Positions 45,741 through 58,430 are shown, counted from the stretch's first letter. The stretch is 64,000 bases of DNA from Leptodactylus fallax (GCA_947044405.1 CAMRHE010000054.1:8075501-8139500); one strand, 5' to 3'. The notes: generated by a model not told the origin, from the letters alone. A program made the numbers and translations.

Positions 45741-45859
45741 TCCCTGCATCATTAAAGGGTAAAAGTGTAAATTTTATTTATATTTTCATACATCAATAGT
45801 ACAGGTGACTATAACAAACTTTGTAATATACATTAGACAGTTTTCGTTAAAAGCACAAT

Positions 45860-46370
45860 TGGCTTATACTAGGTTCACACTAGCGTCTCCTCTCTGTAGT
45901 CTGGGTCCATCAGGGAACCGAACAATGGAGAGGTGAACTGCTAAAACAGCGGTTACACATGGACCCTGGCAGATCCTATTGACTATAATGGGGTCTGTCT
46001 GGTGTCTGTCGTTTTTAGATTGAAATCGGCAAAGGAAAAAGTAATGAACACCGAAAAAGTAAATGGCAGACAAGACTGGTAGCCTTCAATAGGCTCCCAG
46101 CTGTTATGGCAATGGATCATCGGTCCAGAATCTCGTTCCTGGGCTGGCAATCTACCCCAAAATGGGAGCTTTGACTGAGGCATCAGGGGCCTTAATGCCC
46201 ATGATCAGTGTGGGCAATGATTGCAGGCATTAGTGCTGGGTCTCCGCTGTATAATACAGTGGAGAATCTGCGGTTATGGAAGCCACTCAGCTCCTGAGTG
46301 GTCAACATATTAAAATACCTGAAATCTGCCGTGCTATTATAACAGATGTCAGAAAAGGGTTAAAGACAAA
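45860..46370. repeat. Old MITE-like repeat
   Basis: It starts with ACTAGGTTCACACTAGCG, a start seen in CpG-decayed amphibian DNA elements. The other end is not identifiable. No gene. Confidence 0.35.
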
Positions 46371-46659
46371 GGCACTTTTCTTTAGTGAAGTACAAGTTTG
46401 TTCCTTTCACCTGCACTATTGATTTATGAAAAAAGAAATAAAAGTATACTTACATTTTAAGTATAGGAGCTAATAGGGGCAGGGAGAAAATGATGGTTTA
46501 CATCTTAATGGTTTACATTTAACTCTTAATCAGGAATCATTGTGCAAACTTGTTAAAATGCAAGAATATAGTAAATACTCAAAATCCTTCCAGAGGTAAT
46601 CCCACTGAAACACTATGTATAGTGCCAGCATATTGCATAGTGATATATATGAAGATATT

Positions 46660-46880
46660 GGCTTTACTCATATTAGTTCTTATTATCAATGGGGCTCACA
46701 ATTTAAAGCTCATATTAACTTGTAATTTTTTTAGGATTGTTGAAGGAAACCAGAGTGCCCAGAGAAAACCCACCCAAACATGGAGAAAACCTAAATACAT
46801 GCAATGTTGTCCATGGATTTGAGATGGAACTCCTGCACTTCAAGGAATCACTTCTAACCACTGTGCTGCCCCTTGTTCAC
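46660..46880 (-). repeat. Diverged fragment of the same SINE type
   Basis: AATGGGGCTCACAATTTAAA, GGAAACCAGAGTGCCCAGAG and CATGCAATGTTGTCCATGG parallel blocks of the SINE at 15178-15462 in the same order. Much older. Confidence 0.55.
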
Positions 46881-47464
46881 TGAAACTTTAGAAATATCAT
46901 TTGTTAATAACAGTTAAAAATAAATATAATATATACAGAGTGCTTAAAATTGTTCCTGCAATAGGATAACAATCTGATAAAATGTATAACAAAATAGAAG
47001 ACAACTTTAAAAATATCAAAAAAAGAAGTTATGTCTCAACGTGACTGCACACTTTAAAAGATTGCATAATAAAAGTGTGGCTGGACTTAAGTAGATAGGA
47101 ACATGTAAATTGGAATATCATTGGAGAGGTGGAGAAGGAGACTGAATATTTCTATTTATTAAACATTATGACCCCGAAGGACATGAAAATTTAATTAGAT
47201 CTAAGCGGTTTTATAAGAAACTAATATAGAATTGCTCTATTCATTTTTCAAGTAATTTCACCAATACCAACTCTCTGGTATTAGTTCATTTGCATTTTGC
47301 TAGTTTCCCATGAACCTTTGCATAATATAAGAGCCATAAGTATTTATTTGGGAAAGTGAACATTGAGGAGAAACACATTAAACGGAGCAGTGAAAGTCCC
47401 TATTTTGTATTGTACAGCACCTTGTAATTTCAATGTGCTATATCCCCAATAAGACATATAACAC
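46881..47464. other. AT-rich spacer
   Basis: No element or gene recognised in this stretch. Confidence 0.5.
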
Positions 47465-47466
47465 TA

Positions 47467-49093
47467 CAGTGCCTTGCGAAAGTATTCGGCCCCCTTGAAC
47501 TTTTCAACCTTTTGCCACATTTCAGGCTTCAAACATAAGGATATAAAATTTTAATTTTTTGGTGAAGAATCAACAACAAGTGGGACACAATCGTGAAGTG
47601 GAACGAAATTTATTGGTTATTTTAAACTTTTGTAAAAAATAAAAAACTGAAAAGTGGGGCCCCCAAATTATTCGGCCCCCTTAAATTAATACTTTGTAGC
47701 GCCACCTTTTGCTGTGATTACAGCTGCAAGTCGCTTGAGGTATGTCTCTATCACTTTTGCACATCGAGAGACTGAAATTCTTACCCATTCTTCCTTGGAA
47801 AACAGCTCGAGCTCAGTGAGGTTGGATGGAGAGCGTTTGTGAACAGCAGTTTTCAGCTCTTTCCACAGATTCTCGATTGGATTCAGGTCTGGGCTTTGAC
47901 TTGGCCATTCCAACACCTGGATATGTTTATTTGTGAACCATTCCATTGTAGATTTTGCTTTATGTTTGGGATCATTGTCTTGTTGGAAGATAAACCTCCG
48001 TCCCAGTCTCAGGTCTTTTGCAGACTCCAACAGGTTTTCTTCCAGAATGGTCCTGTATTTGGCTCCATCCATCTTCCCATCAATTTTAACCATCTTCCCT
48101 GTCCCTGCTGAAGAAAAGCAGGCCCAAACCATGATGCTGCCACCACCATGTTTGACAGTGGGGATGGTGTATTCAGGGTGATGAGCTGTGTTGCTTTTAC
48201 GCCAAACATATCGTTTTGCATTGTGGCCAAAAAGTCGATTTTGGTTTCATCTGACCAGAGCACCTTCTTCCACATGTTTGGTGTATCTCCCAGGTGACTT
48301 GTGGCAAACTTTCAACAAGACCTTTTATGGATATCTTTGAGAAATGGCTTTCTTCTTGCCACTCTTCCATAAAGGCCAGATTTGTGCAGTGTACGACTGA
48401 TTGTTGTCCTATGGACAGACTCACCCACCTCAGCTGTAGATCTCTGCAGCTCATCCAGAGTGATCATGGGCCTCTTGGCTGCATCTCTGATCAGTCTTCT
48501 TGTTTGAGATGAAAGTTTAGAGGGACGGCCGGGTCTTGGTAGATTTACAGTGGTCTGATACTCCTATCATTTCAATATGATTGCTTGCACAGTGCTCCTT
48601 GGGATGTTTAAAGTTTGGGAAATCTTTTTGTATCCAAATCCGGCTTTAAACTTCTCCACAACAGTATCACGGACCTGCCTGGTGTGTTCCTTGGTCTTCA
48701 TGATGCTCTCTGCGCTTTAAACAGAACCCTGAGACTATCACAGAGCAGGTGCATTTATACGGAGACTTGATTACACACAGGTGGATTATATTTATCATCA
48801 TCAATCATTTATGACAACATTGGATCATTCAGAGCTCCTCACTGAACTTCTGGAGTGAGTTTGCTGCACTGAAAGTAAAGGGGCCGAATAATATTGCACG
48901 CCCCACTTTTCAGTTTTTTATTTTTTACAAAAGTTTTAAATAACCAATAAATTTCATTCCACTTAACAATTGTGTCCAACTTGTTGTTGATTCTTCACCC
49001 AAAAATTAAAATTTTATATCTTTATGTTTGAAGCCTGAAATGTGGCAAAAGGTTGAAAAGTTCAAGGGGGCCGAATAATTTTGCAAGACACTG
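47467..49093 (-). mobile_element. Tc1 DD34E element copy B, complete in length
   Basis: A 1627-bp element, same family as 36573-38202, with both termini, inner direct repeats (ATTATTCGGCCCC) and TA flanks at 47465-47466 and 49094-49095. Confidence 0.9.
47686..48701 (-). pseudogene. DD34E Tc1 transposase, copy B, decayed
   Basis: Start ATG at 48701. Two adjacent stops (TGA TAG) replace the Trp-Lys codons after IILK, and further small indels lie near 48480-48240. The C-terminal half 48132-47686 is one open frame with [14 protein letters not shown] and [14 protein letters not shown], spaced 34 residues between D and E. The Trp-rich WSDETKI block is in a neighbouring frame near 48260. Same family as copy A; the lesions are independent. 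Confidence 0.9.
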
Positions 49094-49095
49094 TA

Positions 49096-49719
49096 TATGC
49101 GACTTTGTGGTCTATGAGTAGTTATTATATGGACTTGTATTTTATTGCTCTGCTTCTAAGTTGTCTTCTATTTTGTCACACTTTATAATATATTATGTCT
49201 TTTAATGTCCTATAGTATGTGCACTTTCTTAACTGTGAGAAGACTATATGTAAACTCCTTGTAGACCACGTCACTAATGTATTGTAGGCAAATGGGTTTT
49301 TCTTTTAAAAATCTAACTTAAAGATGGTCAATGAATGACTATAATCACATCAGAATATAATAAAATAATAAGTGTTTAATAAATTACAAGAGATAATACT
49401 TAGCTGTGGTTACAAATGATGTAATAGCTCACTGGATGGGGAGCCCCATTATATATCATGAACTGATATATACCCATCATTCAATGGCTCCAGAAGTGCA
49501 TGACGCGGATTCATTCATGGACCAATGATGAAGCTGACCAAACAATAACCCCCTACAGCTTTTATAGGACCCTTGGGGTAGGTGAGGGGCTGACTACTGG
49601 TACAGGAAGTTGAGGAAATTCTTATCTACTGAACACTTAGTATACAGAAATAGCTACAGAGTGACCCTCCTACAGATGTACAGGAAATACATATAGACTG
49701 ATGAGTAATACATTAACTG
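49096..49719. other. Spacer, no gene seen
   Basis: About 620 bp, AT-rich, with nothing I can name. Confidence 0.5.
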
Positions 49720-50388
49720 TAACGTCTCTGCCTGTTCGGGTCTCTGCGCCACCCTCTGCTCGCACGCTGCGGCGAAGGAGGCGTGTTCAGTTTGATTCCT
49801 TGTGTAGGTTTCTTGTTGCTCAGTCTGAACACTGTCCTAGACTATGTAATTGATTTTCTGCCACACCCTTTCCTTCACCTTGGTTTTCCTCTGCTCCACT
49901 AATAGTTAATATCAGCTTTGCCTGTGTGATTGACAGCCTGTCTACCAATCCAGTCTGGGGCTTGTCCAGACTTTCTATAAACAGGTTGTAAGCCCTCACA
50001 TGGTCGCTGGTTATTGCTTCGTGCGTTCTGGCTATTACTCTTTGATGCTTTTGTTACCTGTATTCCTATTCCTGACTTCTGGCCTTGACTTTTGACTATT
50101 CTCTTGGACTTTGATTCTGTACTGCATTGCTCGTCTGTTACCGACCCATTGGCTTGCTGACCTCCCTTTTTGTTGTTCGTCCTGTCTGCGTTCTGTGTTG
50201 TCACCTATTTTAGGTAGGGCCTGTCGACCAGTTGCTGCTGTCGCCTAGGACAGATAGGCAAGTTAGCCAGGGACAGTGGGGGGGGGGGTTCAGCTTAGGG
50301 CTCACTGTCTTGTTGTGCCCCTCCCCCCAGGGTTCTGCAGCAGCACTGGGGAATCGCTCCTCTAGTGATTCCCTTACATTAACTCTGT
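49720..50388 (+). repeat. Solo LTR (gypsy-type) with 5-bp duplication TTAAC
   Basis: A 669-bp element starting TGTAACGTCTCTGCC and ending GATTCCCTTACA, flanked by TTAAC at 49715-49719 and 50389-50393. It has a TATA-like CTATAAACAGG near 49974 and a G10 run near 50279. It is the inverse-oriented relative of 3210-3873. No internal region or open polyprotein. The 101-residue minus frame inside is not a gene. Confidence 0.87.
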
Positions 50389-50393
50389 TATAT

Positions 50394-51307
50394 CACATCA
50401 ATAAGACACTATGATTTTGTGGAAAAACATGTCCTATTACATGTATAAGCACCTACAGTGCTCATGCACTTTATATTTGCACAGCCTCAAATAACCCTTT
50501 TTATTTTACAGTTTGATGTGAAATCTGTTTTATGCCCATACACATTGATCTGCAGTTGTGTTTTTATGCAGATAGTGGTGTTATTAGACCATTGATAGAT
50601 GAGCAATGTTAATCAACGTACGACTGCCATATTTTTAAGGGCCATCACATGACTACTTTAAATCAATTGATCCATAACATTTTTTATTTTATAAACTTTC
50701 AAACATAGCTCTCAGGGTTTGTTTCTTGCTAATAAATGGGATCTGTTGGAAACTCCGTTGCAGAAACTGCCGAAAATGCAAGGAGGACTTTTCTCTTTCT
50801 TTATAGTCAATGGAGTCCACCAGTGTCCGTATGTAGCCGCTGTTTTCTGGGAAAGTTGGGTGAACACTAACTCTGCTAGACATAATGGCTGTTCTGAAGC
50901 CTGGGAAAGCTAAGTAACAACCGCTGTGTGGTTTATCAGCATTATTGGTTGTCACACAGCTTTTCCACAACCATATATAATAAAGCCTCTATGTCCAATC
51001 CTAGCATAGTGTTGGAACTAGCACCTGACCTTAATGCGTTTTTTGGCTGTGGGCGACGCCGCTCAAAATACTGACCCAGTGGGCCGTAAAAGCCATGTAT
51101 TGTCTTTGCCCATAATTGCTACTCCATATGTCAATGGTGGTGTGCACCTTTCCCCACACTGACATATCCAAGGAAAAGCCCACATTCTCTGACACATGGC
51201 AATATAATGCAGGGACAGCTTTCTTAGAGAAATAATGGCAGCTTGGTATTCTCCATCAAGGTTGAGCACATGCCATTAGTTGGCAAAACGCAGTGGAATC
51301 CACTAAG
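50394..51307. other. Spacer, no gene seen
   Basis: About 900 bp. A block near 50740-50980 (GGAAACTCCGTTGCAG...) has a MITE-like look but no provable ends. Confidence 0.4.
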
Positions 51308-51309
51308 TA

Positions 51310-52876
51310 CAGTCATGGCCAAAAGTTTTGAGAATGATACAAATATTAATTTTTACAAAGTCTACTGCTTCAGTTTTTCTAATGGCAATTTGCATATACT
51401 CCAGAATGTTATAAAGAGTGATCAGCTTAACAGCAATTACTTGCAAAGTCAATATTTGCCTAGAAAATGAACTTTATCCCCCAAAACACATTTCAACATC
51501 ATTGCAGCCCTGCCTTAAAAGGACCACCTAACAACGTTTCAGTGATTGCTCCATTAACACAGGTGTGGGTGTTGATGAGGACAGGGCTGGAGATCAATCT
51601 GTCATGATTAAGTAAGAATGACACCACTGGACACTTTAAAAGGAGGCTGGTGCTTGCCATCATTGTTTCTCTTCTGTTAACCATGGTTATCTCTAAAGAA
51701 ACACGTGCAGTCATCATTGCACTGCACAAAAATGGCCTAACTGGGAAGAGTATTGCAGCTAGAAAGATTGCACCTCAGTCAACAATCTATCGCATCATCA
51801 AGAACTTCAAGGAGAGAGGTTCCATTGGTGCCAAAAAGGCTCCAGGGCACCCAAGAAAGACCAGCAAGTGGCAGGACCGTCTCTTAAAAGTGTTTCAGCT
51901 GCGGGATCGGGCTACCAGCAGTGCAGAGCTTACAGAGGAATGGCAGCAGGCAGGTGTGAGTGCATCTGCACGCACTGTGAGGCGGAGACTCTTGGAGCAA
52001 GGCCTGGTCTCAAGGAGGGCAGCAAAGAAGCCACTTCTCTCCAGAAAAAACATCAGGGACAGACTGATATTCTGCAAAAGGTACAGGGAGTGGACTGCTG
52101 AGGACTGGGGTAAAGTCATTTTCTCTGATGAATCCCCTTTTCGATTGTTTGGAACATCTGGAAAACAGCTTATTCGGAGAAGAAGAGGTGAGCGCTACCA
52201 CCAGTCTTGTCTCATGCCAACTGTAAAGCATCCTGAAACCATTCATGTGTGGGGTTGCTTCTCAGCCAAGGGAATCGGCTCTCTCACAGTCTTGCCTAAA
52301 AACACAGCCATGAATAAAGAATGGTACCAGAATGTCCTCCAAGAGCAACTTCTCCCAACCGTCCAAGAGCAGTTTGGCGCTCAACAATGCCTTTTCCAGC
52401 ATGATGTAGCACCTTGCCATAAAGCAAAGGTGATAACTAAATGGCTCAGGGAACAAAACATAGAGATTTTGGGTCCATGGCCTGGAAACTCCCCAGATCT
52501 TAATCCCATTGAGAACTTGTGGTCAATCATCAAGAGACGGGTGGACAAACAAAAACCAACAAATTAAGACAAAATTAAAGCATTGATTCTGCAAGAATGG
52601 ACTGCTATCAGTCAGGATTTGGTCCAGAAGTTGATTGAGAGCATGCCAGGGAGAATTGCAGAGGTCCTGAAGAAGAAGGGTCAACACTGCAAATATTGAC
52701 TTGCTGCATTAACTCATTCTAACTGTCAATATAAGCTTCTGTTACTCATAATATGAATGCAATTATATTTCTGTATGTGATAAAAACATCTAACAAACAC
52801 ACATAAAAACCAGAGGGCAGCAGATCATGTGAAAATATAATATTTGTGTCATTCTCAAAACTTTTGGCCATGACTG
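51310..52876 (+). mobile_element. Tc1/mariner DD35E element, second copy
   Basis: A 1567-bp element nearly identical to 18604-20158, with CAGTCATGGCCAAAAG ends and TA at 51308-51309 and 52877-52878. About ten substitutions and one 11-12 bp indel separate the two copies, so both derive from recent activity. Confidence 0.92.
51683..52699 (+). pseudogene. DD35E transposase with premature TAA
   Basis: Same start as the intact copy (ATG at 51683). Changes seen: Arg to His in the GRPRK hook (now GHPRK), Arg to Trp two blocks later (SKWQD), Ala to Thr (ELTEEW), Gly to Val next to the second catalytic Asp (DVAPCH), Ala to Thr, and Ser to stop (CAAATTAAG) at 52565-52567. The last removes about 44 C-terminal residues. 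The catalytic Asp, Asp and Glu remain. The hook change and truncation make activity unlikely. Confidence 0.92.
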
Positions 52877-53153
52877 TACAGTACGTCAGTGACTGCACTA
52901 CCAGCAGCTTGACCAGGTGTGATTTAAGTTGCAGAACCCTTGGATGACTGAGTGCATATTGCTGTTTCCTGGACACACATTCCCTTATGGATGACTAACG
53001 TTGGCATGGAAGAGGAGGAGGAGTAGGGGAAACAGTTGGCGATGATGATGATGATAATGACAACCACATGCTAGGTATAGACATGGCCTGTCACAGGGAG
53101 AAGGAGTAGAACAGTCTTGCTCACTTTCCCTGCCAGTGCCACTGCCACTGTGT

Positions 53154-53749
53154 CTAAATAAAATAGTGATGCCTTTTCATGTGAGTATGTAGAGATGTTG
53201 GTCCTACATTTGTTCTTGCATTGCCATGGATAGGTTTCTGCTTGCAGATATTGCACATCACCATGGATTTATCATTTGGAAATGTACAAAAAAATTCCCA
53301 CATGAGAGATGACCGCGTGTAACTGCTGCTGCCAGCATGTCTGCTACTACCAGTGCCACCACTCCCACCCCGCAAGCTTTCTCTAGGTCTGCCAAGGGCA
53401 GGCTTTTAGATCTTGGGCCTGCACAATAGCTGGAATCGTTGTTATCACCACTTCCACGAACCTCTTCATCCGATGTCACCTTGTCACCCTGACCCAATTG
53501 TCAGGTTCTGTCCGCAAAAGAATCATCATTACCATAATTTCCACCTCCAGATTTCCCCCTAGCTCTCCTACCAGAACAACTACCAGTACCATTAGTAGTA
53601 CCACATCCCCTGCCACCACTACCTCCACCACCACCAATCATGTCTTCCTCCTCTGCATGCACATAATTCTGACTGTTCTCATCTAGATCATCAAAATGAG
53701 GAGGAAGACGACTCTGACTAGGAGAGAGATTTCTCAGCAGGTGCCACAT
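53154..53749 (-). pseudogene. BED zinc finger fragment, hAT/ZBED-like
   Basis: Minus frame 53375-53154 contains MWEFFCTFPNDKS, then CNICK and LHTHMKRHH. The spacing of the C-x2-C and the His residues, with aromatic residues before them, matches a BED finger, the DNA-binding domain at the start of many hAT transposases and ZBED proteins. Upstream on the same strand (53749-53501) is an acidic stretch followed by a Gly-rich stretch in another frame. No RNase H-like catalytic part is visible. Probably a relic of an autonomous hAT element. Confidence 0.5.
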
Positions 53750-54440
53750 TACTACCAGGCATCTGTGTCAGTGAAGAATGTGAAGAAGACACGGTTGACA
53801 GTCCAGAAAGGCCCTGCCATAAATTACATGTTATGTAGGAGGAGAAGAAAGAGCACAGCAAAGCCTGGCTCAAGATTCTATCATATCCTGTTGAGACTGA
53901 GATGAGCAAGCTAAGTAAATTTTTTTTTTCCAGTCACTTTTTTACTGCACACACTGCTTAATTATAGTGATTGGCAACAATTTTTGGAACTGTGTTTGTT
54001 AATTTTTTTTTTTTCGTTTTTGCTGCTTTTTTCAAACAAGTATTTGAAGAAAAATCTATTTTAAAAAGCAGAGTTTTTTTAGATCAGTAAAGCAAAAAAA
54101 AAAGAAAAACGCTTAAGAAATTTTTTAAATATTTTTTTTAAATTAATACTCCATCACACTGTGTATTTGGTGAGCAGAGCAAAAAAAAAAAAAAAAACAT
54201 TAAATAACATGAGTTTTTTTTCAGCTTTGCAAAGGCCAAACTGTATATTGGATGAAGAACAAAAAAAAAAAGCTTAAACAACAGATTTGTGCAAGCAGAA
54301 TCAGCACTTTGCTGTTAGAAGAGGAGTTGCAATGTATTAAATAAAAAAAATTAAACTCTTGCACCTTCAAGCATTTTTTCATTTATGCCCAGTATACACT
54401 TTATATAGTAACATTTACATACAGTATATATATATATACA
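53750..54440. other. A/T-tract-rich spacer
   Basis: Many poly-A and poly-T runs (for example 53918-53930, 54005-54016, 54180-54198). No gene or clear element. Confidence 0.5.
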
Positions 54441-54444
54441 TATA

Positions 54445-55326
54445 CAGTGCCTTGAGAAAGTATTTGGCCCCCTTGAACTTTTCAACCTTTTGCCACATTT
54501 CAGGCTTCAAACATGAGGATATAAAATTTAAATTTTTTGCCGAAGAATCAACAAGTGGGACACAATTGTGAAGTGGAACGAAATTTATTGGTTATTTTAA
54601 ACTTTTGTAAAAAATAAAAAACTGAAAAGTGGGGCGTGCAATATTATTCGGCCCCCATGGTGGTGGCAGCATCATGGTTTGGGCCTGCTTTTCTTCAGCA
54701 GGGACAGGGAAGATGGTTAAAATTGATGGGAAGATGGATGGAGCCAAATACAGGACCATTCTGGAAGAAAACCTGTTGGAGTCTGCAAAAGACCTGAGAC
54801 TGGGACGGAGATTTATCTTCCAAGACAATGATCCCAAACATAAAGCAAAATCTACAATGGAATGGTTCACAAATAAACGTATCCAGGCCAAGTCAAAGTC
54901 CAGACCTGAATCCAATCGAGAATCTGTGCAAAGAGCTGAAAACTGCTGTTCACAAACGCTCTCCATCCAACCTCACTGAGCTCGAGCTGTTTTCCAAGGA
55001 AGAATGGACAAGAATTTCAGTCTCTTGATGTGCAAAACTGATAGAGACATACCCCAAGTGACTTGCAGCTGTAATCGAAGCAAAAGATGGTGCTACAAAG
55101 TATTAACTTAAGGGGGCCGAATAATTTGGCACGCCCCACTTTTCAGTTTTTTATTTTTTACAAAAGTTTAAAATATACAATAAATTTCGTTCCACTTCAC
55201 GATTGTGTCCCACTTGTTGTTGATTCTTCACCAAAAAATTTAAATTTTATATCCTTTTGTTTGAAGCCTGAAATGTGGCAAAAGATTGAAAAGTTCAAGG
55301 GGGCCGAATACTTTCGCAAGGCACTG
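54445..55326 (+). mobile_element. Internally deleted Tc1 DD34E element
   Basis: An 882-bp derivative of the CAGTGCCTTG family with both termini and a (TA)n flank. The left inner direct repeat (TATTATTCGGCCCCC) is joined directly to the middle of the transposase (ATGGTGGTGGCAGCATC), removing the N-terminal half. It is in opposite orientation to copies A and B. Confidence 0.88.
54655..55110 (+). pseudogene. DD34E transposase C-terminal half
   Basis: Frame 54629-54979 shows GGGSIMVWACFSSAGTGKM and [13 protein letters not shown], one Gln shorter than the other copies. An indel near 54890 shifts the reading, and [11 protein letters not shown] continues in frame 54828-55028. No DNA-binding domain is present. 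Remnant only. Confidence 0.85.
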
Positions 55327-55359
<33 letters not shown>

Positions 55360-56789
55360 CAAATGTATGTGTATATAGAGTATATAAGAATATGCATGTG
55401 TATCTGTGCATATATATTGACTGAGAATGCCTGTAAAGCACAATCTCACAATCTGGTCCCATGATACAACACTTCCCAGTAAGATTGTGTTCACACTGTG
55501 CAGTTTCAGTTTTGCTTTTTATCAGAAAATCAAATGCGTTTTTAGAAAAATGCATGTGGATTTTGAAACCCACACATGCTTTTTAAAAGATGCAGTTTCG
55601 CAGCATGATGCTAATGATAAAGCATCCACATCTTTTGCACATGTTGATCATCTCCTTCACTCTTCCTATGCATCTACCATGCTGCCAGCCCATTAGTGTC
55701 CATAAAACTCACTGGCCACTCACAGAACAATGCCTTTCTGATGGAGACAGGGGAGAAGCTAGAATTGTTAAAAAATAAATAAAAATAAAAAATGTGCTTG
55801 TCTACCTGGTTGCTGCTTCCTCTAATCAATGTTGTGAACCAGGTTCTGGCTTGTATGGTTTTAGAGGACCAACCCCCACCTCCTGGCTGCTCTGGCAGTT
55901 GAAAAAGTTTAGATAAAATGATGCTTTCATCAGTAATGACTTCACACTCATGGTGGGTGTGAATAACATCTGAATTAATCTGCACAGTAAATGGCACATG
56001 ATCAGCATCAGTAAAAAAGTGATTGCAACATAGATTATTGCACATTTCTGCAAAACGATAGGAAATTTTTATTTGGTCTCAATTAGACAAAGAATGTGGT
56101 GAAATGAATTTTTCTATCAGTTGAAAAACAACTACATGTATAACCAGGATCTGACTGGCCGTCTGCGTATGCCCACATCACTCCCGTTGAGTGATCTATA
56201 AGAATAATGTGGTATTGGTTTTGCGGCTCTTTTCATTTAACTGGGTAAGCGCGGACCAGCTGTCCGCGAATGCCCAGATCCGCTGTATTAAGTGATCTAT
56301 GAAGGCAATACTCAGTAGGCGCGGGTGAATCAGCCCATGCATGCTCAGATCAGTAGAATCATTTAGGTGCAGGAGAAGCTGTTTTTGAAAGCATTTGTGT
56401 TCAGATCTTTCTCCTGTTTTTCTTATCTTGACAGCACTACACTTGACAACAAAAATACCAGCATAGTTGATGCAACTCTATTGCAAACTTAAGTGATAAA
56501 GCTAGAATGCACATTCAACATTCAAAGCAAAATGTTCAGGAATCCAGGTTGAGCATCAATATTTGATTACATAGCACTTCTCAGGAAATATAGTATATCT
56601 TTGTTTATTTATAAACACTTGGTTGTTAGTTATCTTCTATACAGATCCTGGATCTCAAGCAACATATGATGAACACAATTATTTACATACTCTTAAATAA
56701 ACAAATTGTTTTGATTTCAGGGAGAACATCGATATTTCACTCCTATTGTGGGGAGAGGGATACAGATGTGCAGATTTTAACAAGTGTCG
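55327..56789. other. Spacer with MITE-like traces
   Basis: It begins with (TA)n (about 55326-55357). A MITE-like start GATTGTGTTCACACTGTGCA lies at 55482, and a GC-containing block with AGCGCGGACCAGC is near 56250. No ends or genes can be fixed. Confidence 0.4.
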
Positions 56790-57084
56790 GTTGAGTATAA
56801 TAATCGGAGGCCCAGGGAAGGTGAGGGAACATGAAAACCAATGTTACTCACCTCTCCTGCTATCCGATGTTACTACGAGCAAGCGTTGGCCCTCTGGTGA
56901 CATCATCAGGTCGCGACACCGACCTGGTCCACGTGACATCTGTGCATAATTAAAAAGGGCCAAAAGCTGCAGGGAGTCCACCGGTGTCCAGGAAAGGTAA
57001 GTTACACTGGTTTTTATGTTTGTCACCTCCCCTGCGTCTCCGATCATTATACTCTGGGGTCTTTTCAGACCCCAGAGTATAATA

Positions 57085-57438
57085 ATAGTTCATGTGCGGG
57101 CCACTATGTGGCATAATAACGTGTGCAGGGGCCATTGTGGAGCATAATACCAGTGCAGGTGCCACTATGGAGCTTAATACTGTGTGCAAGGGCCAATATG
57201 GAGCATAATACCAGTGCAGGGGTCAATATGGAGCATAATTCCAGTGCAGGGGCCACTATGGAGCATAATACATGTGCAGGGGTCACTCTGGTGCATAATA
57301 CCATGTGCAGGGGCCACTATGGAGCATAATACCTTATGCAGGGGCCACTATGGCGCATGATACCATGTGCAAGGGCCACTATGGAGCATAATACCATGTA
57401 CAGGGGCCGCTGCGGGCCGTAATACCGTGTGCAGGGGC
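57085..57438 (+). repeat. 29-31 bp minisatellite inside hAT copy 3
   Basis: About 11 units of the GGGGCCACTATGGAGCATAA type, more diverged than at 8255-8800. Confidence 0.88.
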
Positions 57439-58430
57439 CAGGGCCGGTTTTAGACAAAGTGGGGCCCTGGGAAAAATTAAAAGCGGGGCCCCAAATGCTA
57501 ATATGCAAACAACACCATCATCTTGCAGTGGCAACCCCTATAATAACGCCTCCTTTTTGCCAACAAGCCCTATTTACCACACACAATTCAAATGAGCACC
57601 TTTGTACCACCTAATAGATTTTTGCATGCAGTCATCAGTTATTATAGCGCCTCCTTATAAATAATAGTCCCTGATAAATAATATTACACTTTTATCAGTA
57701 ATAGCGCCCTTATAAATGATAAATAGTGCCCTGTATCAGCAATATTCCCCGTTATCAGTAACAGTCACCCCATAAAAATAATACTGCTCTCTTATTAATA
57801 ATAGCCCTCTCATAAATAATAGTTACCCTTATAAATAATAGTCCCCATTATCACTAATAGCCCCCTTTATAAATAAGCCCACTTAACAATTACTGTATAC
57901 CCCCCTTATAAACAGTTCCCCTCTTATAAATAATATCTCCCCCCTTATAATGGATGCCTTATATATAATAGTTCCCCCCTTATAAATAATAGCCCATCTT
58001 ATAAATAATAGTTCCCCCTTATAATAGCCCCCTCATATTTAAGTTTCCCAATTATATATAGTAACCCACCCTTATATATAATAGTTCCTCCCTTATAAAT
58101 AAAAGCCCCCTTATATATAAAAGTTCTCCATTATATGTGTCGGACTGAAGGGCCTTAGGCCCACCAGAGGAACTTGTTCTGGTGCCCCACCCAACAGCTT
58201 CCTGCTAATAGCCTACACCACGGCTCCTTCATTGAAGTCTTACATACAGTATGTGCTGACTGGTGTTACTGAGTATGTTCCCAGTATAGTCAGCCCCTAT
58301 AGTACTGTGCAGGCCCCAATAACTCCATGGCCGGTTCATGCACAGTACTGTATGGGGAATCACAAGGCCATGGAGCACTACACATATGTGCAAGATTATA
58401 GTGAGGGAGCTGTGATGCAGACATAGCACA
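57439..58430. repeat. hAT-like insertion with (TTATAAATAATAG)-type array
   Basis: Starts CAGGGCCGGTTTTAGAC. From about 57640 to 58135 a 20-22 bp unit built on CCCCTTATAAATAATAGT repeats more than 20 times. Right boundary uncertain. It separates the minisatellite from the right part of hAT copy 3. Confidence 0.55.
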
